Source: an uncultured Campylobacter sp.
GTDB lineage: Bacteria; Campylobacterota; Campylobacteria; Campylobacterales; Campylobacteraceae
Assembly: GCA_900539505.1 (NCBI GenBank)
Contig: UQCL01000006.1
Coordinates: 1 to 56,447 of the forward strand
DNA: 56,447 nucleotides
Direction of reading: 5' to 3'
The notes beneath the pieces were generated by a model. The model made no database searches. It was not told where the DNA came from and saw only the letters and a list, made by a program, of their open reading frames with translations. Below are positions 8,037 through 16,605 of this stretch, piece after piece. The position numbers and the translations under genes are program-made. The first letter of the stretch is position 1. Each line of letters opens with the position of its first letter.

Positions 8037-8888
8037 GGCGCAAAGAAATTCCGTCCGGAGAAATTTACGATAAAGCTTGCAGGTCTAATGCGAATTTTTG
8101 CGTAAAATTTAGCCCGGAAAATTTGCCGCGAGTCCAAATCCCGCCCCGTCTAAAGCACTTCTGCCCGGAGAAATTTGTGGGCGGAATTTCATCGTGAGGA
8201 TTTTGCGATGGCGGCTTTTTGGTCTTTTGCCTCTTTTTCAGCAGGCTTTGGACGGCGAAATTTTACCGCAAGATTTTTTAGAGTAAAATTCGCGCTCTTT
8301 GCGTTTGCACGCGCTTTGCATAAAATTTTACGTCGATCTTGTCGTGATTTTGCACCGCTTTTGCGGCGATTTTTAGAATACAAAGCGCGGAAATTTCGCC
8401 GCAGAATTTTGTCTAAAATTTTACCGTACGGGATTTCGCCGTATGAAATTTCGCCGTGATAGAATTTAGTCGAAATTTAATCGAGGCAAAAATACTGCGC
8501 CCATGATCTAAACGTAAAATTTTAATCCAAATTTATGCTAAACCGCCGCGGTATAGGCGCAGAATTATGATCTAAAAAATTTATACTTCGAAGTCACAAC
8601 ACAAACAAATGCAGATCGGGCTAACCCCGTATAAAATTTTAAGCCGAAATTATGGCTTACGTTCCGTTGCGATAAAATTTTGAGCCAAAATTAAGACATA
8701 AATTTTAAGCTAAAATTCTGTGCTCTAAAATTTCGCACTTTAAAATCCCACAAATTTCCAAATTTAGCAAATCCCGCGCTTGAAATTTTGAGCTAAAATC
8801 CTCCGCTTTCAAATCTAAAAATTTCGCAAATTTAGCAAGCTTTAAATTTTAAAGCTATAAACTTCGCTTCAAATTTTAAGGATCAAAA
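8037..8888. repeat. Large RAATTY-saturated intergenic region
   Basis: Counting by eye in 8041-8880 gives 31 RAATTY words (mostly AAATTT, some GAATTT and AAATTC), about one per 27 bases. With equal A and T at 27% each, chance expectation is about one per 750. Words occur irregularly, often followed by GCG or TAGC. Open frames in this stretch (7934-8197, 8175-8459 plus; 8189-8383 minus) are translations of the word-rich sequence and have no protein character. The right end is more AT-rich and probably carries the promoter of the next gene. No RNA gene seen. Confidence 0.85.
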
Positions 8889-9620
8889 ATGCTAGAACTC
8901 CCCTTTATCGGCATTGTCGTGGGCTTCATATCGGGCTTTTTCGGTATCGGTGGCGGCACGGTCGTAATGCCCGTGATGATGGCTCTAGGCTACGACGTCA
9001 AGACCGCCGCGGGCATCTCGGTGATGCAGATGTTCATCATCTCGCTTTTTGGCTCATATCTGAACTACCGCGCGGGCAAGCTTCGCCTAGATAGCGGCAT
9101 CGCGGTGGGGCTCGGAGGGCTGTGCGGCGCGAGCATATCGGGCTTCATCGTAAAATACTCGCCAGAAATCGTGCTTGAGATCGGTCTTTTGCTGACGCTT
9201 GCGATCTCATTTCTCAAGCTCTTTAGCACGAACGTAACAAGCGGCGGCAACGCCGATCCCCACGGCGCGGTGCTGTTTTTCATCGGCTTTGCTATCGGCG
9301 CGATCGCGCTTAGCATGGGCGTGGGCGGCGCGGTATTTCTGACGCCGATTTTGGTCGGATTTTTGGGCGTCGATATCAAAAGAGCGGTCTGCATGGGGCT
9401 GTTTTTCATCGTTTTCGGCTCATTTAGCGCGCTTTTAAGCCTTTCGTACAACGGCCATGTGGATTACGAACGCGGCGCGCTGCTAGCCGTGGGCGGGCTT
9501 TTGGGCGTGTATTTCGGCACCTCTCAGGCTCGCCGTGCAAAGCGCGAAACGCAGAAAAAATGGCTGCTTGTCCTCTACGTCGTGCTATTTGCGCTGGCGC
9601 TAAAAAAGGTGCTGCAGTAG
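8889..9620 (+). CDS. TauE/SafE (TSUP) family membrane exporter
   Basis: A 243-residue inner-membrane protein with about eight hydrophobic segments in two homologous halves. The first half opens with GFISGFFGIGGGTVVMPVMM and the second with FAIGAIALSMGVGGAVFLTP: the duplicated Gly-rich signature of the TSUP family, which moves sulfite, sulfoacetate or related sulfur anions. The conserved start AAGGATCAAAAATG gives a suitable ribosome-binding site. It stands alone, so the substrate cannot be read from context. It ends with the typical short helix and a basic RRAKRETQKK loop before the last segment. Confidence 0.88.
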   Translation: MLELPFIGIVVGFISGFFGIGGGTVVMPVMMALGYDVKTAAGISVMQMFIISLFGSYLNYRAGKLRLDSGIAVGLGGLCGASISGFIVKYSPEIVLEIGLLLTLAISFLKLFSTNVTSGGNADPHGAVLFFIGFAIGAIALSMGVGGAVFLTPILVGFLGVDIKRAVCMGLFFIVFGSFSALLSLSYNGHVDYERGALLAVGGLLGVYFGTSQARRAKRETQKKWLLVLYVVLFALALKKVLQ

Positions 9621-10007
9621 CGCCTGCTGTAGCAACACTGCGGACGATTGCCGCGCTATGGTTTTGCTTTGCGATAATTCCGCTACAAGCGCAGTTTAGG
9701 CGCCTGCTACGGGCATGTCAGAGCGATTTTAAGCGTTCGCGCTGTTTTGCTACGCCGTCCTTTTGCGTTTCGTAGTTTGCATTACCGTCCTCTTACACTG
9801 CGCGCGTTTGATCGCCGTTTTGCCGCGCTGCGTAAAATGTCGCGTTTCGTCGCGCGAGTAAAATTTTAAAACGAAATTTCAAAAAGCGCGAGCAAATTTT
9901 AAAAGCTGAATTTTAACGAGCCGCGTTAAAATAGCGAAGTTGCACATCTTTCGTCCTATGGAGGCTAGAGAGCGAAATAAAATTTACAAATTTTAAAAGG
10001 ACTTGGA
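9621..10007. other. Gap upstream of the fluoride channel gene
   Basis: 387 bases with some RAATTY words and CG-rich repeats, no convincing gene. I looked for a fluoride riboswitch (GGNGAUGG...CUGAUGA-type core) before crcB and did not find one. AAGGA at 9997-10001 is the crcB ribosome-binding site. Confidence 0.5.
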
Positions 10008-10388
10008 TTGACGAACTTGATTTTAGCAGGGCTAGGCGGCTGTGTAGGCGCGATGGCGCGAGTAGGCCTAAGTGGAGCGATCGCGCGCGCAATGGACCGC
10101 GCCGGGTTTTGGAGCGCGTTTCCGATTGCTACTTTTTGCGTAAATGCGCTGGGAAGCCTGCTGATAGGGTTTTTGCTCGCACTAAATTTAACGCAGAGCG
10201 TGCGGGTATTTTTTATCGCAGGCGCGCTGGGCGGCTTTACAACATTTTCTACGTTCAGCTACGATACGCTGCAATTATTGCTGGCGCGAGAATTTGCTAT
10301 CGGTGTGCTAAACGCGGTCTTAAGCGTATGCGTTTGTATGCTGTTTTGCTACGCTGGGCTGCTCGCGGGCAGAGCGCTTGCAGGCTAG
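10008..10388 (+). CDS. crcB: Fluoride ion channel CrcB/FluC
   Basis: 126 residues with four hydrophobic segments, the expected size of a Fluc subunit. These work as antiparallel dimers and let fluoride leave the cell. Signatures: GGCVGAMARV near the N-terminus, CVNALGSLLIGF (the conserved Asn) and GALGGFTTFSTFSYD (Phe-box and Na+-site region). The start is a TTG at 10008, six bases after AAGGA; no ATG fits. A single copy, unlike species with paired crcB genes. There is no riboswitch upstream that I can see. Confidence 0.93.
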   Translation: MTNLILAGLGGCVGAMARVGLSGAIARAMDRAGFWSAFPIATFCVNALGSLLIGFLLALNLTQSVRVFFIAGALGGFTTFSTFSYDTLQLLLAREFAIGVLNAVLSVCVCMLFCYAGLLAGRALAG

Positions 10389-10974
10389 CCGTGGAGCACG
10401 TGAGCTTTAAATTTAAATCGCCTCTCGCCTGCGTTTTTAAATCAAAATTTATTGAAAGTGCCTGTGCTACGGAATTTTATCGCGCGCATGTGCTGAAAAA
10501 TCTGCGAGCGATGGGTACAATCCCACACGCCGTGCAGTTTTGCGAAAGGGTGCGCAGCAAGTAGTTTCGCAAAGTGCAATATCAAGCAGGAATTATAAGG
10601 CGAGCAAATCGTAAGACGAGCGAAAAGTAAAGCGAGCGAGAGGGATTGTAGCTAAATAATGGTGCTCGGCGTCGGGCAGGCTGGCAAAATCCAGATAAAT
10701 TTGAAATTTGCGTGCATTCTCTGCGTATCTTGTTTACCGCAGCTTTGTAAAATTTCGCTATCTTGCGCCTAGTTATCGCGACGCCCTAAAAATTTCGCTG
10801 TCTTGGCGCGGATAAAATAAACCTAAGCCGCGCGATAAATTTTAAAAGCTCCGCGGGCAAATTTTAAAGCTTGAAGCTTAGAATTTTAAAATTCTCACGT
10901 AAATTTTAGAAGTTAAATTAAAGCGCGCCGAAATCACGATCTTATGTGTCAAATCCTGCAGCGCTATCTTAGAT
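10389..10974. other. Gap with repeats, no gene
   Basis: 586 bases between convergent genes. Includes a GCGAGC/AAG-rich patch at about 10590-10650 and a run of AAATTT/AAATTC words from 10690 to 10920. I see no gene or terminator with a clear T-run. Confidence 0.5.
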
Positions 10975-11877
10975 TTATCGCAAGCGACTGCGAGCCCTCT
11001 TAATTTCATTTCTGCAAATTTCATTGACCTGCTCGCCCTCGCTATTTCGCAAGATAACCTCGTAGTCCGTGATTTCGCGACCTTTGTTATACCCCTCGAT
11101 ATATCTGAATCTCGATAAAACTATTTTAAAGGATTCCACATCGTCTAAAGTATACTTATTGCCGAGCTTGACGTAGTTAAAATTCTCGCTAGAAAGCGTC
11201 GAAAAATCGCTAAATTTTTGCTTTAAATTTAGCGTATAAATCGTCGTATGCGGGGCGTCGTTATCGCAGCGATTAAATTCGCTTTCATCGAAGGCAAGCG
11301 CGAGGCAAATTTCATCTCCGCAGATTACCTTTATATCTTTGGCGCTGCTATTTATATGTATGGTTTGTCGCCATCCCTCGCCTTTGATCTCAAAGATATT
11401 GCGAGCGAGCTTTTTGGCTATTTCATCTCCGACATAGCCTTTGGCTTCTGGTTTATCAGCCCAACCAAGCGCAGAGTAGTTCTGCTTTTGCGGAAAATCC
11501 GCAAGCGGAGTTTGAAGCTCGCTTATGGCATTTAAATTTTCCTCGGTGCCTTGCGGAGCCGCAAAAGAGGTGCCTCTCATAGAGTGTAGATTAAAGAAAC
11601 CGATAAATTTTCTCACGACCTTATACGCCGTTTGAGAAAATATCTTGGCTTCGTTTTCAAAAAGCGAAATATCGTAGATACCATATCTGTAATATCCAAG
11701 CTCTCTTTTCACCCAATCTAAATCCGGCGAGCGGTCGATCTCGTCGTATCCATAGTAGAGCTCCGGCATATCTTTTTGTAGCAAAAAGTCGTCGCGGTCG
11801 TCATCTTTGTATCTAAGCCAAACGCCGAATTCGTCCTTGATATATAGATAATCAAACTCCCTCCGCGCCCTTCGCAA
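10975..11877 (-). CDS. Hypothetical protein, possibly the 3' part of a frameshifted gene
   Basis: A 300-residue ORF of unknown family, acidic and Tyr/Asp-rich at the start (FDYLYIKDEFGVWLRYKDDD), with a C-terminal region of beta character (YTLNLKQKF, DYEVILRNSEGEQVN). The C-terminus ends in a basic cluster. It overlaps the upstream 96-residue ORF (11852-12142) by 26 bases. That ORF ends within a region of similar spacing, and this ORF has no obvious ribosome-binding site or signal peptide of its own. The two may be one membrane-anchored protein split by a frameshift near 11852-11877, or two coupled genes. A decayed copy of its C-terminus lies just upstream at 12205-12293. Confidence 0.55.
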   Translation of the reverse strand: MRRARREFDYLYIKDEFGVWLRYKDDDRDDFLLQKDMPELYYGYDEIDRSPDLDWVKRELGYYRYGIYDISLFENEAKIFSQTAYKVVRKFIGFFNLHSMRGTSFAAPQGTEENLNAISELQTPLADFPQKQNYSALGWADKPEAKGYVGDEIAKKLARNIFEIKGEGWRQTIHINSSAKDIKVICGDEICLALAFDESEFNRCDNDAPHTTIYTLNLKQKFSDFSTLSSENFNYVKLGNKYTLDDVESFKIVLSRFRYIEGYNKGREITDYEVILRNSEGEQVNEICRNEIKRARSRLR

Positions 11878-12142
11878 AATCGCCTTTGCCTAACCAAAAT
11901 ACGGGTCTTTTTTCTAAGGGCGGCATAGCGGCGACTGGAGGTAAGCTTTGCAGCTCTTTTTCAAATTTTTCATCGATATAATCGCAAGCGTCAGTGGGCA
12001 TACTAGGATCGCAACCCTCGGGCGTATCGAATGAAAAAAGCAATTTTATAATCACGAGCATATACAGTACAAAAAGTACGCAGGCAACGCTTATAGCCAA
12101 GGCGGTAATTTTTAAAATTCTTTTAAAATTTTTCATATCCAA
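11852..12142 (-). CDS. Hypothetical membrane-anchored protein (96 aa), possible 5' part of split gene
   Basis: Starts MDMKNFKRILKITALAIS and has one strong transmembrane segment (residues about 10-33), then a Cys-containing stretch (EGCDPSMPTDACDYID) predicted to face the periplasm, and a Pro-rich end (PPVAAMPPLEKRPVF). The upstream sequence is AT-rich with AGGTAAAATTTG before the ATG. Its 3' end overlaps the following ORF by 26 bases in another frame. Joining them by one frameshift would give a single-pass membrane protein of about 390 residues with a large soluble domain. No family recognised. Confidence 0.5.
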   Translation of the reverse strand: MDMKNFKRILKITALAISVACVLFVLYMLVIIKLLFSFDTPEGCDPSMPTDACDYIDEKFEKELQSLPPVAAMPPLEKRPVFWLGKGDFAKGAEGV

Positions 12143-12204
12143 ATTTTACCTCGTTGCAGTCAAAAAGCATAAAATTTCGCTTTAAATTTGAAATCCTCCG
12201 CGTA

Positions 12205-12293
12205 TTATCTGTACGCTTCGCCTATTGCTTCGCTAAGACTTTTTAGTAGCTCGCCTTTTTGTTTAGTAATATGACTTCGTAGTCTACAGGCTC
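12205..12293 (-). pseudogene. C-terminal remnant of a paralogue of the 10975-11877 ORF
   Basis: On the minus strand this reads GLECEPVDYEVILLNK, then, after a one-base shift in an A5 tract, KGELLKSLSEAIGEAYR and a stop. This lines up with ITDYEVILRNSEGEQVNEI at the C-terminus of the intact neighbour. Adding one A to the tract restores a continuous frame. No start codon or upstream domain remains. It indicates a former tandem duplicate that has been deleted and frameshifted. Confidence 0.6.
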
Positions 12294-12319
12294 GCACTCT
12301 AACCCGCATTTCTCTCGGC

Positions 12320-12779
12320 GGCGGTTTGCGCGGCGCGCTAAATTTTAAACTCGCGCGCGCATTTTATCCGCGCCCTAGTCTAAATTTAAAATTTCAAATC
12401 CGCGGCGAAATTTCATTCCATAGCGAAATTTCACGCCTTAAACCAGAGCGGCTCCGCCGCAGAATTTAGCGAGCGCGCCTTAATAAAATTCCGCCGAAGC
12501 TCGGTGAAGCTCCACACAAAATTCCGCAATATGACGGCAAAACGTCGCGGCTAGCGATGAGTACAGCGCGACGGCAAGGACAAATCTTAACGCCCTAAGT
12601 GCGAGCAAATTTAAAGGAAACCTCAAAGAGGTATGCGCAAAATTTGATCCCTAGCGGCGGGCTAAATTTCATGACTCGCGCGCCCGCACCCTATCAAATT
12701 TAAAATTTTAAATCCGCAGCGAAATTTCACGACACCACGGCAAAACGTCGCGGACCGGCGATGAGTACGGCGCGACCGC
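12320..12779. repeat. Degenerate long direct repeat
   Basis: Two diverged copies in the same orientation, each beginning near a CTAAATTT word (about 12336 and 12658). Each runs through AAATTTAAAATTT, AAATCCGCGGCGAAATTTC-like sequence, and ends with ACGGCAAAACGTCGCGG...GCGATGAGTAC (12534-12575 and 12737-12779). The left copy carries an extra block of about 120 bases. No ORF. The gap 12294-12794 holds nothing else that I can identify. Confidence 0.7.
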
Positions 12780-12794
12780 GCCCTTTCGCCGCTA

Positions 12795-13010
12795 TCAGCA
12801 CTTGACGTTTTTTGCCTTGCTATCTTGCATCGCACGAAAAAATTCCGCCCTGCTTAGCGGGATTTCGTCCGGATGAGCGCTTCTGAAATGGCTCAGATAG
12901 CCCTCGTAATCGCCGAGCCCGATGAGCGGCGCAAGTGCGGCATCCGCGCGCGCCAAAAATCTCGCCACGGCCTTCGGGGCCGCGAGCGGGTTAAATTTAA
13001 GCTTTTTCAT
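12795..13010 (-). CDS. YbdD/YjiX family small protein, CstA partner
   Basis: 71 residues, the usual size for this family (formerly DUF466), which is almost always found directly after cstA/btsT-type transporter genes and is thought to be needed for their activity. Recognisable: GDYEGYLSHFRSAHPDE (family core DYxxYxxHxxxxHP) and the closing LSRAEFFRAMQDSKAK. Starts within the last codons of cstA (14-base overlap), so it is translationally coupled. The C-terminal tail KNVKC is short. Confidence 0.88.
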   Translation of the reverse strand: MKKLKFNPLAAPKAVARFLARADAALAPLIGLGDYEGYLSHFRSAHPDEIPLSRAEFFRAMQDSKAKNVKC

Positions 13011-15078
13011 AAACGCCCCTATCTACGTGCTCGCTTTCTGCTAGTTTGAAATACCCCTCGTTCGCGCCGCCCTTTGAAATTTTAAGGCACATCCTTATCG
13101 TTTGGGCGATGACTACGATCGTAACAACGACGAAAAGAGCACATAGCACGGCATCGATGACGTTGTTTCTGATGATAGCCTGCGCCTTTTCGATCGCGGC
13201 AGGATCGCTCAGGCCGGCGAGCTTGGCAGCGGTATTTTGCGCGATAGCCACGTGGCTTACCGCGTCGTGCACGCGCTCACCGTTAGCCGGCATCAGCTTT
13301 AAGATCGCCGCATAAAGCGTGGTTATAAGCACCCAGATCGCAGGAGCGATCGTGACGAAGGCGTATTTTTGCTTGCCCATTTTGAAAAGCACCACCGTAG
13401 CGAGCAGCAGCGCGATGCCCGCGAGCATCTGATTGGACGCGCCGAAAAGCGGCCACAGCGTGTAAATTCCGCCCATAGGATCGGTAACGCCGCTGTAGAG
13501 CAGATAGCCCCAGCCCGCCACGCAGATCAGCGTCGCGATGATGCCGTAGAGGAAATTTTTGGTATCGGAAAAGGGCTTATAGACGTTGCTTAAAATTTCT
13601 TGCACCATAAAGCGCCCCGTGCGCGTACCCGCATCGACCGCGGTCAGAATAAACAGCGCCTCAAACAAAATCGCGAAATGGTACCAAAACGCCATCAGCT
13701 CCTTGCCGCCGATGATCTGATGCAGCAACATCGTTAGCCCCATCGCAAAGGTAGGGGCGCCGCCCGTGCGGCTCATCATCGTGGTTTCGCCGACGTTTGA
13801 AGCCAAGGCGCCGATCTGCTCGGGCGTAATGCTAAATCCGATAGAGTTTATATACGCCGCAGCGCTTACCGCGTCTTTGCCCAGCACCGCGGCAGGCGAG
13901 TTGATAGCGAAGTATTCGCCCGGGCTTAGGATGCACGCCGCTACGAGCGCCATTACGCCCACAAGGCTCTCCATAAGCATCGAGCCGTAGCCGATGAAAA
14001 GAGCGTGGGTTTCGCGCTCGAGCATCTTCGGCGTCGTACCGCTGGAGATCAGCGCATGAAAGCCAGAAATCGCGCCGCATGCGATCGTGATAAACAAAAA
14101 CGGAAATATCGGGCCTGCAAAAACGGGACCCGTGCCGTCGATAAATTTCGTCGTAGCGGGCATTTTAAGCTCGGGCGCGACAAAGATTATCGCGACCGCC
14201 ATGCCGATGATAACGCCGAGTTTAAGGAAGGTGCTTAGATAATCGCGCGGCGCAAGCAGCAGCCACACGGGCAAGATCGCCGCGATAAAGCCGTAGCCGA
14301 TAGTAAGAAGCGCGAGCGTCTCGCCCTTTAGCGAAAAAACGTCGTGCCAGTACGGATCGATCGAGACATAATGCCCACCCCAAAGCGCAAGCATCAGCAA
14401 AACAAAGCCGATGATCGATGCCTCACTGACCTTGCCCGGGCGCAAAAATCTCATATAGATTCCCATAAATATGGCGATAGGAATCGTCATCGCGATCGTA
14501 AAAAGCCCCCACGGAGAGTTTGCGAGCGCCTTTACGACGACCATCGCCAAAATCGCCACGATGATCAGCATGATGAAAAAAATCCCGATCATCGCGATGC
14601 CGCCCGTGAGCTTGCCCATCTCATCTTTTATCATCTCGCCGAGGCTCTTGCCACCGCGTCGCGTAGATAGCACGAGCACGATGAAATCATGCACCGCGCC
14701 TGCGAGCACGACGCCTACTAAAAGCCAAATAGTGCCGGGCAGATAGCCCATCTGTGCGGCCACTACGGGGCCTACGAGCGGTCCGGCGCCTGCGATAGCG
14801 GCGAAATGGTGGCCGAAAAGGACGTATTTGTTCGTAGGGACGTAATCTCGTCCGTCGTTTCGGATCACCGCAGGAGTCGCGCGGCGATCGTTCAGCTCGA
14901 ATACGCGATACGCGATAAAGCGCCCGTAGAAGGTGTATCCGATCAGATAGATGCACGCGCTGGCCACTACGAGCCAGACGGCGCTGATGCTCTCGCCTTT
15001 ATTTAGCGCAAGTACGCCGAAACACCACGCCCCTATGACGGCGACCACCGCCCAAAGGATCTTTTGCCAAAATTTCAT
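12997..15078 (-). CDS. cstA: Carbon-starvation protein CstA, peptide/pyruvate transporter
   Basis: A 693-residue inner-membrane protein with about 16-18 hydrophobic segments, full length for CstA. Recognised segments: YVPTNKYVLFGHHFAAIAGAGPLVGPV near residues 80-107 (the family hallmark), GAVHDFIVLVLSTRRGGKS, and GTTPKMLERE. In C. jejuni CstA supports peptide use; E. coli relatives take up pyruvate. I start it at the ATG at 15078, five bases after AAGGAG; an in-frame GTG at 15084 overlaps that site. It is followed by its small partner gene. The nearby ORFs on the plus strand are shadows. A role in amino-acid or peptide nutrition fits an asaccharolytic campylobacter. Confidence 0.95.
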   Translation of the reverse strand: MKFWQKILWAVVAVIGAWCFGVLALNKGESISAVWLVVASACIYLIGYTFYGRFIAYRVFELNDRRATPAVIRNDGRDYVPTNKYVLFGHHFAAIAGAGPLVGPVVAAQMGYLPGTIWLLVGVVLAGAVHDFIVLVLSTRRGGKSLGEMIKDEMGKLTGGIAMIGIFFIMLIIVAILAMVVVKALANSPWGLFTIAMTIPIAIFMGIYMRFLRPGKVSEASIIGFVLLMLALWGGHYVSIDPYWHDVFSLKGETLALLTIGYGFIAAILPVWLLLAPRDYLSTFLKLGVIIGMAVAIIFVAPELKMPATTKFIDGTGPVFAGPIFPFLFITIACGAISGFHALISSGTTPKMLERETHALFIGYGSMLMESLVGVMALVAACILSPGEYFAINSPAAVLGKDAVSAAAYINSIGFSITPEQIGALASNVGETTMMSRTGGAPTFAMGLTMLLHQIIGGKELMAFWYHFAILFEALFILTAVDAGTRTGRFMVQEILSNVYKPFSDTKNFLYGIIATLICVAGWGYLLYSGVTDPMGGIYTLWPLFGASNQMLAGIALLLATVVLFKMGKQKYAFVTIAPAIWVLITTLYAAILKLMPANGERVHDAVSHVAIAQNTAAKLAGLSDPAAIEKAQAIIRNNVIDAVLCALFVVVTIVVIAQTIRMCLKISKGGANEGYFKLAESEHVDRGVYEKA

Positions 15079-15084
15079 GCTCAC

Positions 15085-15451
15085 TCCTTAAAACTTAGCG
15101 AGCGGCTTCGGCGCAGTTTGCCGTTTAACAAAACGGTTTGCGCCTTTAAAGCGGGACTCGTTAAATAAAATTTAGTGCGTATTTTATCGGCGTTTTTATA
15201 ATTTAAAGCTGAATCGCGAAATTAAAAAGAGCTCTTTCGGCGTTTAAATTTAGCGCCTAAATTTTGAATTTCAAATTTAAATAGACGGCTTGGCGGTGCG
15301 CGAAATTTTAACATTTAATCGACCTAAATTTAACCCCGCAGCTTTTAGCCATTACGGAATTTATCGCGGTTTAAGAAATCAAGCGATAAAATCCCATGAT
15401 AACGATTTTAATTTCTTAATAAAAATCGCAAATACTTTTAGGAGGAAATTT
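15085..15451. other. Divergent promoter region between cstA and the iron/heme unit
   Basis: Contains a small hairpin at 15121-15136 (CCGTTT, loop AACA, AAACGG) in the cstA leader. Several AT-rich boxes follow. Around 15398-15416, GATAACGATTTTAAT partly resembles a Fur box, which would suit the downstream iron genes, but the match is weak. AGGAGG at 15440-15445 is a strong ribosome-binding site for the small ORF at 15452. Confidence 0.4.
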
Positions 15452-15640
15452 ATGCCGGATCAGGTGCTCGGCTATGTACTTTTTCGTGCTGATATCAAAA
15501 GCTGCGCAAACCGTAAAAACGACGATGCGAGCCGCAAAAATTTCATAAATTCCGCGCGCATAAATTCCCGACGCCGCTTAAATTTTAAAAATATCCGCCG
15601 CGACGAAATCTGTGCGTATAGTTCGCCTGGTGGGCTATGA
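15452..15640 (+). CDS. Small ORF coupled to the FecCD permease gene
   Basis: 62 residues starting MPDQVLGYVLFRADIKSC. Evidence for translation is positional. AGGAGG sits seven bases before the ATG, stronger than any other ribosome-binding site in this unit, and the stop overlaps the permease start as ATGA. The product is basic and Asn/Arg-rich, with no signal peptide or family I know. The frame stays open further upstream to 15290, but no good start exists there. It may be a leader peptide that drives translation of the permease or a degenerate gene end. Confidence 0.45.
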   Translation: MPDQVLGYVLFRADIKSCANRKNDDASRKNFINSARINSRRRLNFKNIRRDEICAYSSPGGL

Positions 15641-16605
15641 GCTTTAAATTTTATCTCTTTCTAATCGTAGCTTTCATATTGCTTGCTTTAGTAGCCGTAA
15701 GTAGCGGTGGGGCGAGCATTTCGCTGGGCGACATCGTAAAATTTTTCACCTTCGGCGAGCTGGACGAAACCAAGGAGCTGATTCTAACGCAAATGCGCCT
15801 GCCGCGCCTCGTGCTTGGAATTTTAATAGGCGCGCTGCTGGCAACTTCAGGAGTGGTGGTGCAAAGCGTATTTTTAAACCCGCTTGCAGATCCCTACATC
15901 ATCGGCATCGCCTCGGCAGCGACTTTCGGCGCGGTCATAGCTTACCTGCTGGGGCTTAGCGACGTTTTTTACGGAATTTTTGCGTTTTTGGCCGCCAGCG
16001 GGCTTTCGCTCGTGATCTTCAAGCTCGCAGCCCATACCCGATCGATCTCGACTCTACTGATCGTAGGCATCGCCGTATCGTCCTTTTTGGGCGCATTTAC
16101 ATCCTTCGCGGTCTATCTAATCGGAGAGGATAGTTTTAGGATTACGGCGTGGATGATGGGCTATCTAGGCGGCGCAAACTGGCAAAAGATCGCGCTTTTG
16201 CTGCCGCCGCTGCTGTTTTGCATGGCGTATTTTTACGCGAAGCGCCACGAGCTAAATATCATCTTAAACGGCGACGAGGAGGCGAAATCGCTGGGGCTCA
16301 ACGTCGAGAAGTCCAAAAAGAGCCTACTCATCGTCTCCTCGCTCATCATCGGCTTTTCGGTCGCATTTACGGGGATGATAGGCTTCGTGGGGCTCATCAT
16401 TCCGCACACGCTTCGCATGGCGCTTCATACGGCGAGCAACGCCGTGCTGATCCCCGCTAGCGCGCTTACCGGCGGAGTTTTTTTGGTTTTTTGCGACGTA
16501 ATCGCTAAAAACGCCCTCTCGCCGGTAGAAATTCCGATCGGCGTGGTGACCTCCTTTTTCGGCGCGCCCTTTTTTCTATACCTCGCGTTTAGGAAGCATG
16601 CATGA
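15637..16605 (+). CDS. FecCD-family ABC permease for siderophore, heme or cobalamin
   Basis: 322 residues and about nine or ten transmembrane segments. Signatures of the BtuC/FecCD/HmuU family: LPRLVLGILIGALLATSGVV near residues 50-70, NPLADPYIIGI, GDEEAKSLGLNVEKSK (the ATPase-contact loop) and GFVGLIIPHTLRM. It forms a dimer in the inner membrane. It overlaps the ATPase gene by four bases (ATGA). Context with a radical-SAM heme enzyme points to heme or a hemin-derived substrate, but the permease sequence alone cannot separate heme from siderophores or B12. Confidence 0.9.
   Translation: MSFKFYLFLIVAFILLALVAVSSGGASISLGDIVKFFTFGELDETKELILTQMRLPRLVLGILIGALLATSGVVVQSVFLNPLADPYIIGIASAATFGAVIAYLLGLSDVFYGIFAFLAASGLSLVIFKLAAHTRSISTLLIVGIAVSSFLGAFTSFAVYLIGEDSFRITAWMMGYLGGANWQKIALLLPPLLFCMAYFYAKRHELNIILNGDEEAKSLGLNVEKSKKSLLIVSSLIIGFSVAFTGMIGFVGLIIPHTLRMALHTASNAVLIPASALTGGVFLVFCDVIAKNALSPVEIPIGVVTSFFGAPFFLYLAFRKHA

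Noticed and set aside
8175..8459. Frames of about 60-94 codons in the RAATTY-rich gap
   Set aside because: They translate the word-rich sequence on both strands alike; no start signals or conserved features.
9621..10007. Fluoride riboswitch before crcB
   Set aside because: The conserved riboswitch core sequences were not found.
15290..15451. Upstream extension of the small coupled ORF
   Set aside because: The start at 15290 has no ribosome-binding site, whereas 15452 has AGGAGG.
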